From Aliikangiella sp. G2MR2-5 (GTDB lineage: Bacteria > Pseudomonadota > Gammaproteobacteria > Enterobacterales > Kangiellaceae), in the NCBI RefSeq assembly GCF_015687155.1, contig NZ_JADPQF010000001.1:806001-870000 (forward strand): DNA of 64,000 nt, in the 5' to 3' direction. The position numbers were made by a program, and so were the translations under genes. Below, in pieces: positions 36,618 to 45,981 of the stretch (positions within the stretch are counted from its first letter, which is position 1; the number at the start of each line of letters is the position of its first letter). The notes below the pieces were generated by a model. That model did not search any database, had not been told where the DNA came from, and was given only the letters and a program-made list of their open reading frames with translations.

Positions 36618-37880
36618 GTGAACGACGATATTAAGGTAAAAATTGTCGCAATTGCTAAAGATGAGGGGGCCTACATTGCTGAATGGGTATTCCATCATTT
36701 GTTCATTGGTGTTGATGCAATTGATGTTTACATAAATCGAACGACAGACAATTCATTTGAGGTAATGGATAGAATCAATAAAGAGTATCCGCAGGTTAAT
36801 TGTTATTCGGCTGATTGGACGGATTATTGCCATCCTCAAGTAGGAAAACATTTGCAATATGTTGTTTATGGAAAAGCTTTTGAAGAAAACCGTCTTTCTA
36901 AAGAGTTTGATTATATTCTATTTATTGATGTTGATGAATTTTGGTTTTCTAAGGGGCTAAGAAAGAATATTAAGGAAATTATTCGAGCTGCAAACAAGCC
37001 CATTGCAATGGTCTTTCAGTGGATTAATGAAATGGGGGAGGAACCTCCATTTAGAAAGTTAGGACAAACTGTTAAAGGTTTTTTACATCGAAATGTCAAA
37101 ACGATGCTTCATAGAAATGCTCCAGTTAAGAAACTGATGCTACACTATTCGGAGCTCGATAACGGTAAGGTAGGAGTATTTTGTGACAACCAGCAGTTTG
37201 AATCTGAAGAAAAGCAAAGTCAGTTGTTGAAGAAAGAGCTTAGTAAGTTAAGAGATGTCATGATTATTCACCGCAATAATCGTTCAGAGATAGAATATGT
37301 TTCTTTACTTTCAAGAGGCAGGCCTTCAGATGATATCCCGATAAAGCTAAATAGACATGGGTATAATGTGGGTAAAAAGTTGATTCGACTTGAGTTAGAA
37401 GCAGACGTTTTTCAGCGATATAGAAAAGAACGGGAATTGTTTTTCAAGCGCTTGGATATTGAAACCATAATAAAAGAAGGTCAGCTGTTTGTATTAAAGC
37501 GTGCTGAAAGATGTATTGATTCAATAGATAAAGTTTTACAAAACCATCCACAAGAAACGAGGCGTGTTTTTTGCAATGTTAATTACAAGTCTGTGGTAGA
37601 GAAGTTGGCAATAAAGGCTCATGCAGAAAATTCCAATGTTTCGAAAGATTCCCAAGATGAAGAGCAGTTTATCCCAACTTTTTTTTCATGCTTAAATGCA
37701 TTGTTCAAGAAAGATGCTAACTATCTTAGAGATACTGCCACATATTTCGAAACAAGAAGTCTTTGGTTGGCAAATTTCTTTATTAGAAGGGCTTTTTATG
37801 CGCGGCCCAATGGAGCCTTGATATTGAGAAAAATGCAGCGATATGCACTATTGAGAAGTCGTAAAAGTAGTAGTGAGTAA
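36618..37880 (+). CDS. GT92/GT2_4-like glycosyltransferase with C-terminal helical module
   Basis: The 420-residue protein begins KVKIVAIAKDEGAYIAEWVFHHLFIGVDAIDVYIN and has LFIDVDEFW (metal-binding DxD) near residue 108. It belongs to the Glyco_tranf_2_4/GT92-type GT-A enzymes. After the catalytic domain there is a helical linker, and residues 369-408 (FETRSLWLANFFIRRA..RPNG) repeat the module found in KpsE and the GT-D enzyme. The start is GTG. The module being C-terminal here but N-terminal in the other two proteins shows it is a mobile domain. Confidence 0.75.
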   Translation: MNDDIKVKIVAIAKDEGAYIAEWVFHHLFIGVDAIDVYINRTTDNSFEVMDRINKEYPQVNCYSADWTDYCHPQVGKHLQYVVYGKAFEENRLSKEFDYILFIDVDEFWFSKGLRKNIKEIIRAANKPIAMVFQWINEMGEEPPFRKLGQTVKGFLHRNVKTMLHRNAPVKKLMLHYSELDNGKVGVFCDNQQFESEEKQSQLLKKELSKLRDVMIIHRNNRSEIEYVSLLSRGRPSDDIPIKLNRHGYNVGKKLIRLELEADVFQRYRKERELFFKRLDIETIIKEGQLFVLKRAERCIDSIDKVLQNHPQETRRVFCNVNYKSVVEKLAIKAHAENSNVSKDSQDEEQFIPTFFSCLNALFKKDANYLRDTATYFETRSLWLANFFIRRAFYARPNGALILRKMQRYALLRSRKSSSE

Positions 37881-37889
37881 TCAGAAAAA

Positions 37890-38879
37890 ATGAATAAACC
37901 TACGTTATACCTACATATTGGGATGAATAAGACGGGGTCGTCTGCACTTCAGTATTGGTTCAATCAAAATAGAGAAGCGCTTTTGGATCGAGGGATACTC
38001 TATCCGAAAACAGGGATCTCTGGTGTCGCTCATTATGGTATCAGTGATATTTTAGGATTTACAGGGAAAAACAGGGAAGATGGTTTAGAGATAAACGACA
38101 TTGATTATCTTAAAAGTTCTCTTTGCAAAGAAATTAATTCTTCATCTGCAAATAAATTGCTTATTAGTTCAGAGAACTTTGTTCTAAATAGGAGTCTAGT
38201 AGATGTTGAGTCTGCCTTTTCCGATTTTGAATGTAAGATTTTGGTTTATTTACGAAGACATGACTCATGGTTGGAGTCTGCTTACAATCAATCTCTTAAG
38301 ATGGTGCATCAGCCAAAATATGGTAAAGGTATAGAAAAATTTATCGTAAACACTAATAAGAAGACGAAAAATGCTAATTACCGTTACTTGGTAGATAGGT
38401 GGGCTCGCGTTTTTGGGAAAGAGAACATTATTATCCGTCCATATGAGTCCAAGATAATGAGTTCAGGCATAGTGCCTGACGTTCTTGATATATTGGGTTT
38501 AAGAGCGGAAGAATTTTTCGCTTCAAATCTAAACAAAGTTAACGCTTCTCTTTCTAATAGGGCAAACGCGATTTTGGAAGTGGCACAGCGATCGGGACTT
38601 AGTAAAGAGCAAGTTAGCATTGTTTTAGATTATCTGAAGAAAACAGATGAAGTAAGACAGAAGGTAAGTCTTCTATCTCCTAAAAGAAGAAGACAAATAG
38701 TAAAGAATAATCAGAGTCAATATTCTTATTTATCAAAAAAATTTCTAAATGGTAAGCAATTATTTAGCGAACCTGTACCCATGGATGACGAATCATGGAC
38801 GACGTTCAAGAGACCGAGTGAAGAAGAGATTGTGTCAGAAATATTAAAGGCTCTAAATGTGTCAAAGCATCAGTATTGA
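37890..38879 (+). CDS. Sulfotransferase family protein (V)
   Basis: The 329-residue protein has PAPS loop LYLHIGMNKTGSSALQYWF, GILYPKTG, and the 3'-phosphate segment ILVYLRRHDSWLESAYNQS (about 116). It is the closest relative in this window of the protein at 35659. It follows the preceding stop by nine bases and precedes another sulfotransferase gene by 15 bases. It is presumably cytoplasmic; no signal peptide is seen. Confidence 0.78.
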   Translation: MNKPTLYLHIGMNKTGSSALQYWFNQNREALLDRGILYPKTGISGVAHYGISDILGFTGKNREDGLEINDIDYLKSSLCKEINSSSANKLLISSENFVLNRSLVDVESAFSDFECKILVYLRRHDSWLESAYNQSLKMVHQPKYGKGIEKFIVNTNKKTKNANYRYLVDRWARVFGKENIIIRPYESKIMSSGIVPDVLDILGLRAEEFFASNLNKVNASLSNRANAILEVAQRSGLSKEQVSIVLDYLKKTDEVRQKVSLLSPKRRRQIVKNNQSQYSYLSKKFLNGKQLFSEPVPMDDESWTTFKRPSEEEIVSEILKALNVSKHQY

Positions 38880-38894
38880 AATAGGTGAAAGTTA

Positions 38895-39608
38895 ATGAGT
38901 TTTCTTAGTAGCAAATTGGTTGGTTTTTTTAATTCCAACGTAGGTAAAGAGGAACTATCTGTAGTAAGAGCAAGACAGATGGAGGAAAATAATGTATGGA
39001 AGCGCTGCTGGAAAGAACCTTTTGATCAGACGAAGTCGATTTTTATTCACATTCCTAAGGCTGCTGGGACAAGTATTTCACAATCATTATATGGCGAAAA
39101 TACCTTTCACTTTACTGCCGATACGTATAACTTCTTACCTAGAGAAGATTTTAACGAGTATTTTAAATTTGCTTTCGTCAGAAATCCTTATGAAAGAATT
39201 CTAAGTACTTACAAGTATAGTTTTAAACAGTTTAAAGAACACCCTAAGACTTCAGTAGCTTTTGTTACACGTTTTAAAAGTTTCGAAAATTTCGTTCTAG
39301 AATGGGTTAATAGAAAAAATATCAGTAAACATTACTTTTTTTACACGCAAGAGCGATATATTTCAGATCAAACTGGAAAGTTACTGGTTGATTATATTGG
39401 AAAATTTGAAACTGTTGATGAAGATTTTAAGTTTGTTGCTCGAAAATTAAATATAGATAAGGAGCTAATGCATACAAATAAATCGCCAAAACGAAAAGAA
39501 GAGACTGTTTATACTGAGGATATGGCTAACAAAGTATTTAATGTATATAAAAACGATTTTATGTTGTTTGGCTATGATAAAGAATCGTGGAAAAATGTTG
39601 GACGCTAG
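38895..39608 (+). CDS. Sulfotransferase family 2 protein (VI)
   Basis: The 237-residue protein has SIFIHIPKAAGTSISQSLYG (5'-PAPS loop, about residue 48) and FAFVRNPYERILSTYKY (3'-phosphate site, about 93). These are the marks of the Sulfotransfer_2 family that includes animal heparan/chondroitin/dermatan sulfotransferases. It belongs to a different sulfotransferase family from the other five in this locus, so it probably has a different acceptor. It ends the tight gene run 30329-39608 before a 365-base gap. Confidence 0.85.
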   Translation: MSFLSSKLVGFFNSNVGKEELSVVRARQMEENNVWKRCWKEPFDQTKSIFIHIPKAAGTSISQSLYGENTFHFTADTYNFLPREDFNEYFKFAFVRNPYERILSTYKYSFKQFKEHPKTSVAFVTRFKSFENFVLEWVNRKNISKHYFFYTQERYISDQTGKLLVDYIGKFETVDEDFKFVARKLNIDKELMHTNKSPKRKEETVYTEDMANKVFNVYKNDFMLFGYDKESWKNVGR

Positions 39609-39973
39609 TTGGACCGATGTTAAGCGATTTGTACAAGGGATCGTTGAGGAATTAACAAAGATTAATGTGCTTTTAGTATAGTTAAATGCAATAATTTCTA
39701 CCAAAAATTTTAGGAAATTGTAAAGCGCGCTTACGTATCATTAATTAATGTGGAAAATGTAAATTCCAAGACAATAACAGATGAGTAGATGAATCTGTTA
39801 ATGTAGATATTAAAATTGCTCTAGCTTTCCAAGGACTCTCTTAAGGATGATGGACTTTTAGGGGAGTTCCTAGTAGGTGTAATAAAATACTAAAACTTTC
39901 CTTTACAAGGAAATAAATTGGTTGAAGTTGTAAATAGCAGGATGAAGTCTTGCTCGATAAGTAGAATAATATA
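39609..39973. other. 365-base intergenic region in the capsule locus
   Basis: No gene is visible. A 7-bp hairpin TTTCCTT/AAGGAAA (39897-39913) lies about 60 bases before the next gene. AT-rich promoter-like boxes (TTAACA and TATAGT around 39650-39680, spacing about 19) are present but weak. It may hold an internal promoter for the last glycosyltransferase block. Confidence 0.35.
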
Positions 39974-42478
39974 ATGATGCTTAATAAGTTGAACGCTGTG
40001 CATAAAATCCAAAAGCTTAAACAAATTGCCATTTTAGCCGCCAAAATTGTTTTGGGTAATCGCTATTACTCGTTGAAGGCTTTTTTGTTTCAACGATATT
40101 CAAAATTTTCAATAGAGCGACCCAAAATATCTGAGTCTGGTTTTACAGGGTTTATAAACTTTGCCAATTATTTTAGTAGTACCGGGTGGGTGGTTGATTC
40201 TGAGGGTAAAGCCGTCAAGAACTTTGACTTATACATTGATGGAAATAAAGTTAGCTACTTCAAACAAGAAGTTTTTAGAAAAGATATTATCGACGCATTT
40301 GCACATGATGGTGATTGTGGATTTGAAATTCAGTTTTTAAATAACAATAACAGCTCCTTTAAGCCGAGCTCATATCTTTTGGAGATTAAGTGCTCAAAAA
40401 CTCACAGGCTAATACATAGAACCCAAGTAAACTTCAGGTGCAAAAAAACTCAAAGCAGAAGGAGGAATAAGAGAACATCTGATGTTGTTTCTATGAATCT
40501 TACTAAAGAAGCGTCTGTTGAAGTTGATGTTGTTATTCCTGTCTATGCCGGAAGAGAGGTGACTCTGGACTGTATTAGTTCAGTTCTAGCTTCGAAAACA
40601 AAAATACCTTATCGAATAGTCATTGTTAATGATAAATCTCCAGAGCCTGATTTGGTTTCTGAAGTTAGAAGGATCACCGGAAGTAATAGCCGAGTAGTAT
40701 TGCTCGAAAATGATTCTAATCTTGGATTTGTATGTTCGGTCAATAAAGGAATGAAGTATGACTTGTCAAAGGACGCCATTCTACTAAATTCTGACACATT
40801 GGTCTCGGACTATTGGTTAGACAAGCTAGTGTCAGCTGCTTATGCATTACCTGAAATTGCAACCGTTACTCCTATGTCCAATAATGCAACAATTTTTAGT
40901 CTTCCGATCCCTAATCCTCGAATTGATTATTCTGAACCTGCCTCTATCGATGAAATTAATAAGCTTCTTGAGAAAAATGCTAGCGGGAAGAGGATTGAAG
41001 TTCCTACAGCTCACGGCTTTTGTATGTACATAAAACGTAGCGTATTGGAACAGATTGGATATTTCGATGAAGAGAAATGGGGCAAAGGTTACGCAGAAGA
41101 AAATGACTTTAGTCGACGAGCAATTGATGCTGGTTATATCAATGTTGCTGCTTGTGATGTATACGTTAAACATGTTGGTTCAGTTTCTTTCGGCTCATCT
41201 GCAGCGGATAGAATTACCAAAAATCTACGTAAGCTGAACCGAATGTACCCAGATTATCTGCCTGCTGTTGAAACATTTATCAAGAAAGATCCGTTTAGAG
41301 CTCTTAGAAACAAAATTAATGAGCAATTATTAGATAATGCAAAAATAGAAGGAAGAAGGAAAGTGCTTCATGTTACTCACTCGTTAGGAGGGGGAACAGA
41401 GTACGCGATGCAATCAATAATTGAAGTGTCTTCAAAGTTTGAGGTTCAGAGCTATATTTTAAGAGCTGAACAAGGAGGGCGAGTCTGGATTCTACAAAAT
41501 TGTCCCCAATCATTGTGTATGGAATTTGATTGTCTGACTGACCTGGAACAATTAATTGATGTGCTAAAAAAACTTGAAATCAACTTGATTCATTTTCATC
41601 AGCTGCTGGAATTTGACCGCCGCATATTTGATCTACCTAGATTATTGAACGTATCATACGATATTGCGTTGCATGATTACTATCTAATTTGCCCTAGAGT
41701 TAATATGCTGCGCGATAAAGATGAGTATTGCGGAGGACCATCAGATGCATGTTTAAAGTGCGTAACTTCATACGGTTGTCACCCGGCTTCCAACAAGCAA
41801 ATAGGCTCTGAGAAAGAATACACAGAGTACTGGAGGCTAAGTCAGCAGTTTATGAATGGAGCAAGGAAGTTGATTGCCCCAACAAAAGGGGTTCAAGAGA
41901 AATTCTCAAGGTGCTATGATGGGAATAATATCGAAGTAAAGGCTCATCCGGAAACAAGAATTGAGAGATATTTAAGGTTAGATACAGCTAACCAAACTAT
42001 AAAAGTGGCTATTCTTGGAGCGATTGGTGTTCATAAAGGAGTTTTAAAGCTGATTGAGATACTTAAATACGCTCATAGGGAAAAGCTTCCAATCCAATTT
42101 GTTTTGTTTGGTTATGTCTCGGAACATCTTATATCATCACTACATCCAAACCTGACCATTACAGGAAAGTACAAACAAAGTGAATTAACCCATCTTATCG
42201 ATAAGTATGGCTGCGATAGAGCATTGTTTTTAAGCCCGTGGCCGGAAACATTCAGCTATACACTTTCCGAAGCATATGAACATGGACTTTATCCAATAGC
42301 ATATGATCTAGGCGCTTTCTCTGATCGAATTCCCGAAGTAGGAGTTGGAGAACTATTTGGCGCGGGCACTTCGATGGAAGAGCTTTTTCAACTACTAATG
42401 AATAAGCCTTTGCCAGAGATAAGTTATATTACTGGAAAGCAATATTCGAATTTTGCCACCGATTACTATGAATTTTAG
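39974..42478 (+). CDS. Two-domain glycosyltransferase (GT2 + GT4) with N-terminal accessory domain
   Basis: The 834-residue protein starts with a basic region. An accessory region follows (about residues 55-160; SGFTGFINFANYF, TGWVVDSEGKAVKNFDLYIDG) that looks like a small beta-sandwich. The GT2 domain is about 176-425 (DVVIPVYAGREVTLDC, VNDKSPEP, LNSDTLVS, GYAEENDFSRRA), and the GT-B domain is about 455-834 (VLHVTHSLGGGTEYAM, ILGAIGVHKGV, LSPWPETFSYTLSEA). A cysteine cluster (YCGGPSDACLKCVTSYGC) lies between the halves of the GT-B domain. It probably adds two sugars of the repeat. No strong SD is seen before the paired ATGs. Confidence 0.83.
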   Translation: MMLNKLNAVHKIQKLKQIAILAAKIVLGNRYYSLKAFLFQRYSKFSIERPKISESGFTGFINFANYFSSTGWVVDSEGKAVKNFDLYIDGNKVSYFKQEVFRKDIIDAFAHDGDCGFEIQFLNNNNSSFKPSSYLLEIKCSKTHRLIHRTQVNFRCKKTQSRRRNKRTSDVVSMNLTKEASVEVDVVIPVYAGREVTLDCISSVLASKTKIPYRIVIVNDKSPEPDLVSEVRRITGSNSRVVLLENDSNLGFVCSVNKGMKYDLSKDAILLNSDTLVSDYWLDKLVSAAYALPEIATVTPMSNNATIFSLPIPNPRIDYSEPASIDEINKLLEKNASGKRIEVPTAHGFCMYIKRSVLEQIGYFDEEKWGKGYAEENDFSRRAIDAGYINVAACDVYVKHVGSVSFGSSAADRITKNLRKLNRMYPDYLPAVETFIKKDPFRALRNKINEQLLDNAKIEGRRKVLHVTHSLGGGTEYAMQSIIEVSSKFEVQSYILRAEQGGRVWILQNCPQSLCMEFDCLTDLEQLIDVLKKLEINLIHFHQLLEFDRRIFDLPRLLNVSYDIALHDYYLICPRVNMLRDKDEYCGGPSDACLKCVTSYGCHPASNKQIGSEKEYTEYWRLSQQFMNGARKLIAPTKGVQEKFSRCYDGNNIEVKAHPETRIERYLRLDTANQTIKVAILGAIGVHKGVLKLIEILKYAHREKLPIQFVLFGYVSEHLISSLHPNLTITGKYKQSELTHLIDKYGCDRALFLSPWPETFSYTLSEAYEHGLYPIAYDLGAFSDRIPEVGVGELFGAGTSMEELFQLLMNKPLPEISYITGKQYSNFATDYYEF

Positions 42479-42544
42479 TTTAGTTGTAAAGGTTAAGAAT
42501 GATTTTTATTTGGAAATGATTCCAACAGATTTAGTAAAAATAAT

Positions 42545-43339
42545 ATGAAAAAACGGCTAATAATCTCAGTAGTTTCACATAATCATCAAGATGTAATTAT
42601 CAAGTTGGGTACGTTAAAAGATATTGCCGAGATTGAAGATGTGGTTGTAATTTGCCGAGATAACGTGCCTGTAAAAAAGTTGAAAGACTACTGTGAAAGT
42701 TTAGGAATTATCTATATTGCTAATGAAAAGCCTTTAGGCTTTGCTGAGAATAATAATAGGAACTTTAAGTATTACCTGGATGCGCTTGTACCGCAAGATG
42801 ATGAATTTTTTCTAGTACTAAATCCAGATGTTATGATTTCTAAAAGTGAAGTTAATAAGCTTCAAAAAACGATGGTAAACGTTTCAAGGTCCTGTATTCT
42901 AACTATCGATCTATTTTTGGACAAAAAATTCACTACTCGTGACGATAATATTCGCTACTACCCGCGTTTTATTGATTTTGTTAGAACATTTCTCTTTAAT
43001 AGCAGAGAAACCATGCTCGATCGAACACAAGTGTTGTCAAAAGAAAGGAGAGTATGGTGTAGTGGAGCATTTTTACTAATGAAACAGAGCCTGTACAGGA
43101 CGCTAGGCGGATTTAACGAATGTTTTTTTATGTATTGTGAAGATATAGAACTTTGCTATAGAGCCAATAAGCTCAATGTTGATGTAGAGTACTTATCAAA
43201 TATTAGAGCAGTTCATTTTAGACATCGGGACAGTAAGAAATTTATGAGTAAACACTTCTTTTGGCATGTTAAAAGTGTTTTTCTTTATCAAATGTGTAAG
43301 TTGTTACCACAAATAAAGCGTTCTTGTATTTTGGAATAG
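42545..43339 (+). CDS. GT2 glycosyltransferase, rhamnosyltransferase-like
   Basis: The 264-residue GT-A protein has LIISVVSHNHQDVI, FLVLNPDVMIS (DxD-like), WCSGAFLLMKQSLYRTLGGFNECFFMYCEDIELCYR and a late VHFRHRDS. This resembles WbbL/RfbF-type rhamnosyltransferases, in keeping with dTDP-rhamnose made by the locus. It lacks an additional membrane anchor. It precedes another GT2 gene by three bases. Confidence 0.82.
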   Translation: MKKRLIISVVSHNHQDVIIKLGTLKDIAEIEDVVVICRDNVPVKKLKDYCESLGIIYIANEKPLGFAENNNRNFKYYLDALVPQDDEFFLVLNPDVMISKSEVNKLQKTMVNVSRSCILTIDLFLDKKFTTRDDNIRYYPRFIDFVRTFLFNSRETMLDRTQVLSKERRVWCSGAFLLMKQSLYRTLGGFNECFFMYCEDIELCYRANKLNVDVEYLSNIRAVHFRHRDSKKFMSKHFFWHVKSVFLYQMCKLLPQIKRSCILE

Positions 43340-43342
43340 TAG

Positions 43343-44290
43343 ATGATACCAAATATAGATATTGTACTTGCCTCTTTTAATGGGGAAAGTTTTATAGAGG
43401 AGCAGATAAAATCAATTCAGGATAGTCGGGACTATGAAACCTTAGTTTCACGTTTTATTATTGTTGACGATGGTTCAACGGATCGTACAATGCAAATTCT
43501 TTCTAAGCTAGAGGCTAGTGATAAAAAAATCGAGGTCTTTGTAAATAACTCGAAGGTTCATGGTCCTGTGAGCAACTTTCAGTATGGTATGGCGCTAACG
43601 ACCGCAGAATATATCATGCTTTCCGATCAAGATGATTATTGGTTACCAGACAAAATTTTTAATATGCATAAAGAGATTTGTCAACTATCAAAATTGGAAA
43701 CAGAATCTCCTATTCTTGTGTTTAGCGACTTGAAAATAGTGGATGATAAACTCAATAAAATCTCTTGCTCATATTATAAACACAAAAATATATCAAAGCA
43801 TTGGTATTTGAATTTCGACAATCTTATACAACAAAATGTTGTATCTGGTTGTTCAATGATTTTTAATAGGTTTTTATTAAAGTTAGCAATGCCTATTCCG
43901 ATTGATGCTTACATGCATGACTGGTGGTTAGCATTAGTTGCCAGTAAATTTGGCAAGTTACATTTCATAGATGATACGTTAGTTTACTATCGACAGCACA
44001 ATTCAAATACCATAGGCGCAAAAAGTAAGGGATTAAAGGCATTTACTATTGAGTTGATGGAAAACATTAGAAGCTTTCAAGAAAGCTTCTCGAAGATATG
44101 TAAGCAAGCCCAGGCATTTGAAGATAAATTTAGTCAAGGCGATGCTATAGGACCTATGAACTATTTGACTAACTGGAATGAAATGAATAGGTACTCACGG
44201 TTGAAAGCTGTTTTGGCGAGAAAATTATGGCGGAGTAATCAACTTTCTAATTTGATGCTTATATACATAGCACTAAATAGAGAAGACTAA
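43343..44290 (+). CDS. GT2 glycosyltransferase (alpha-rhamnosyltransferase type)
   Basis: The 315-residue protein begins IPNIDIVLASFNGESFIEEQI and has IIVDDGSTDRT, MLSDQDDYWLPDKI and a DWWLALVASKFG block. These are marks of the GT2 subgroup that includes RfbN-like rhamnosyltransferases. The C-terminal helices probably associate with the membrane or partner enzymes. It comes directly after the gene at 42545 and before a 287-base gap. Confidence 0.82.
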   Translation: MIPNIDIVLASFNGESFIEEQIKSIQDSRDYETLVSRFIIVDDGSTDRTMQILSKLEASDKKIEVFVNNSKVHGPVSNFQYGMALTTAEYIMLSDQDDYWLPDKIFNMHKEICQLSKLETESPILVFSDLKIVDDKLNKISCSYYKHKNISKHWYLNFDNLIQQNVVSGCSMIFNRFLLKLAMPIPIDAYMHDWWLALVASKFGKLHFIDDTLVYYRQHNSNTIGAKSKGLKAFTIELMENIRSFQESFSKICKQAQAFEDKFSQGDAIGPMNYLTNWNEMNRYSRLKAVLARKLWRSNQLSNLMLIYIALNRED

Positions 44291-44577
44291 TAAATAGCAA
44301 GTGTAGCGATTAATGACTTTCTGAATGAAAGCTAGGATAGTTCTCAAAATGTTTATTTCGACTATTAGTTGTAGAGTAATGTGGCAAAGTCGTAGTGAGA
44401 TTTTTTAGGCTGGAAGGTGTTCAGTTGTTTAGAATAGAATATTACTATAATAAGCTGGCTACTGATTCAAATTCGGTTCTCTTGTAAGCGTTACAAAATC
44501 TAATTCTGAATTTTATTGAATTGAAAAGCAAGAGTTTTGATGTCTTTAGTCCAGAACGATTTTTAGAAAAGGATGAT

Positions 44578-45981
44578 ATGATGCACGCATCTTCGTTAGA
44601 AAATATGCAAAAATGCTATGAAAATTTCGTAAAGAAATGGCCCTGGGATTTTACTAGAAAAATTTCTGTTGTTGATATCGGTGGTGTCAATGTTAACGGA
44701 ACATATGCTGACATTTTTTCTGGTTCGGAGTTTTTCTATCAATCTGCTGATATTAATCCTGAAGAGAATGTCGACATTTTATTAGAAGATCCTTACAAGC
44801 TTCCTTTCGAAGATAATAGTGTTGATATCCTTATTTCGGGACAGGCTTTTGAGCACGTCGAGTTTTTCTGGCTGTTGTTTTCTGAGATGGTTAGAGTTAT
44901 TAGTGAATCGGGGTTAATTATATTGATAGCTCCTTCATCAGGTCCAATTCATCGTTATCCAGTAGATTGTTATCGTTTTTATCCAGATGCTTATAAAGCA
45001 TTAGCAAGCTATACAGATTGCAATTTACTACAGCTTTACCATGATGAACGGGGACCTTGGAAAGACCTTGTTGGAGTCTTTAGTAAACAGAGTGGAGAGT
45101 TTACCAAATCGTTGAAGACAAAGTCTGATTCCTTTTCTTGGCAGTTAAATCGTTATGAAGCTGAGACTTTCCCTGCAAGGCTATATGAACAAACAGAAGA
45201 TGAACGGCGACAGGAAAATTTAATAAAAGGGAAAGAAAATTATTTAGTAACATTGTCAAAGCTTCATGAGAGCATCGTTCCAAACTTTTATCTGGAAATT
45301 GGTGTTCGCGAGGGTAGAAGCTTGTGCCTGGCTAATTGTGAAGCACTTGGAATCGATCCTCAATATGACATTAAAGTCGCTCTTAAGAGTAACCATCAAA
45401 TATTTAGTACGACCAGTGATCGTTTTTTCGAATCGGAAGACATTAGTAGACTTGATACCGCTGATATTGATCTTGCATTTATTGACGGGATGCATTTGTT
45501 TGAGTTTGCACTAAGGGATTTCATAAATATTGAAAAGAAATCGTCATCTCATACCATTGTCGTTGTTGATGATATATTCCCTAATCATGTTATTCAGTCG
45601 AGTCGACAAAGAAAATCCCGTGTTTGGACTGGAGATGTATGGAAGTTGGCTGAGTGCCTTTCTAAGTTTCGCCCGGATTTGGAATTGATTTATCTGGACA
45701 CCTTGCCAACCGGTTTGCTCATTATTGTAGGTTTAAATTCTAATAATAAAGTCCTTCTAGAATCATATAATCCTATAGTCAGGGAATACAAGAATATGGA
45801 GCTTGAAGGGGAACTTGAAGCTAAAATCGTTGAGCGAAAGCTCGCTATTAGTCCATCTAAATCTGAACTATGGGAATGTTTAAGTCAATTTTCGAAAGAC
45901 CTTAGGAGAGCAAATCATTCTGCAAAGATTACTTTACTTAATGAGTTCAAACGAAAGATTCGTAAGGTTAAAACATTATGA
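44578..45981 (+). CDS. Fused double methyltransferase
   Basis: The protein carries two class I SAM methyltransferase domains. The first (about residues 30-190) is methyltransferase-11-like: SVVDIGGVNVNGTYADIF, LPFEDNSVDILISGQAFEH. The second (about 220-390) is methyltransferase-24-like: FYLEIGVREGRSLCLA, DLAFIDGMHLFEFALRD, IVVVDDIFPNH. ATG 44578 is preferred because AAAAGG precedes it; a TTG at 44521 would extend the protein to 486 residues. It may methylate two positions or cap the growing chain. It overlaps the next gene by four bases (ATGA). Confidence 0.75.
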   Translation: MMHASSLENMQKCYENFVKKWPWDFTRKISVVDIGGVNVNGTYADIFSGSEFFYQSADINPEENVDILLEDPYKLPFEDNSVDILISGQAFEHVEFFWLLFSEMVRVISESGLIILIAPSSGPIHRYPVDCYRFYPDAYKALASYTDCNLLQLYHDERGPWKDLVGVFSKQSGEFTKSLKTKSDSFSWQLNRYEAETFPARLYEQTEDERRQENLIKGKENYLVTLSKLHESIVPNFYLEIGVREGRSLCLANCEALGIDPQYDIKVALKSNHQIFSTTSDRFFESEDISRLDTADIDLAFIDGMHLFEFALRDFINIEKKSSSHTIVVVDDIFPNHVIQSSRQRKSRVWTGDVWKLAECLSKFRPDLELIYLDTLPTGLLIIVGLNSNNKVLLESYNPIVREYKNMELEGELEAKIVERKLAISPSKSELWECLSQFSKDLRRANHSAKITLLNEFKRKIRKVKTL

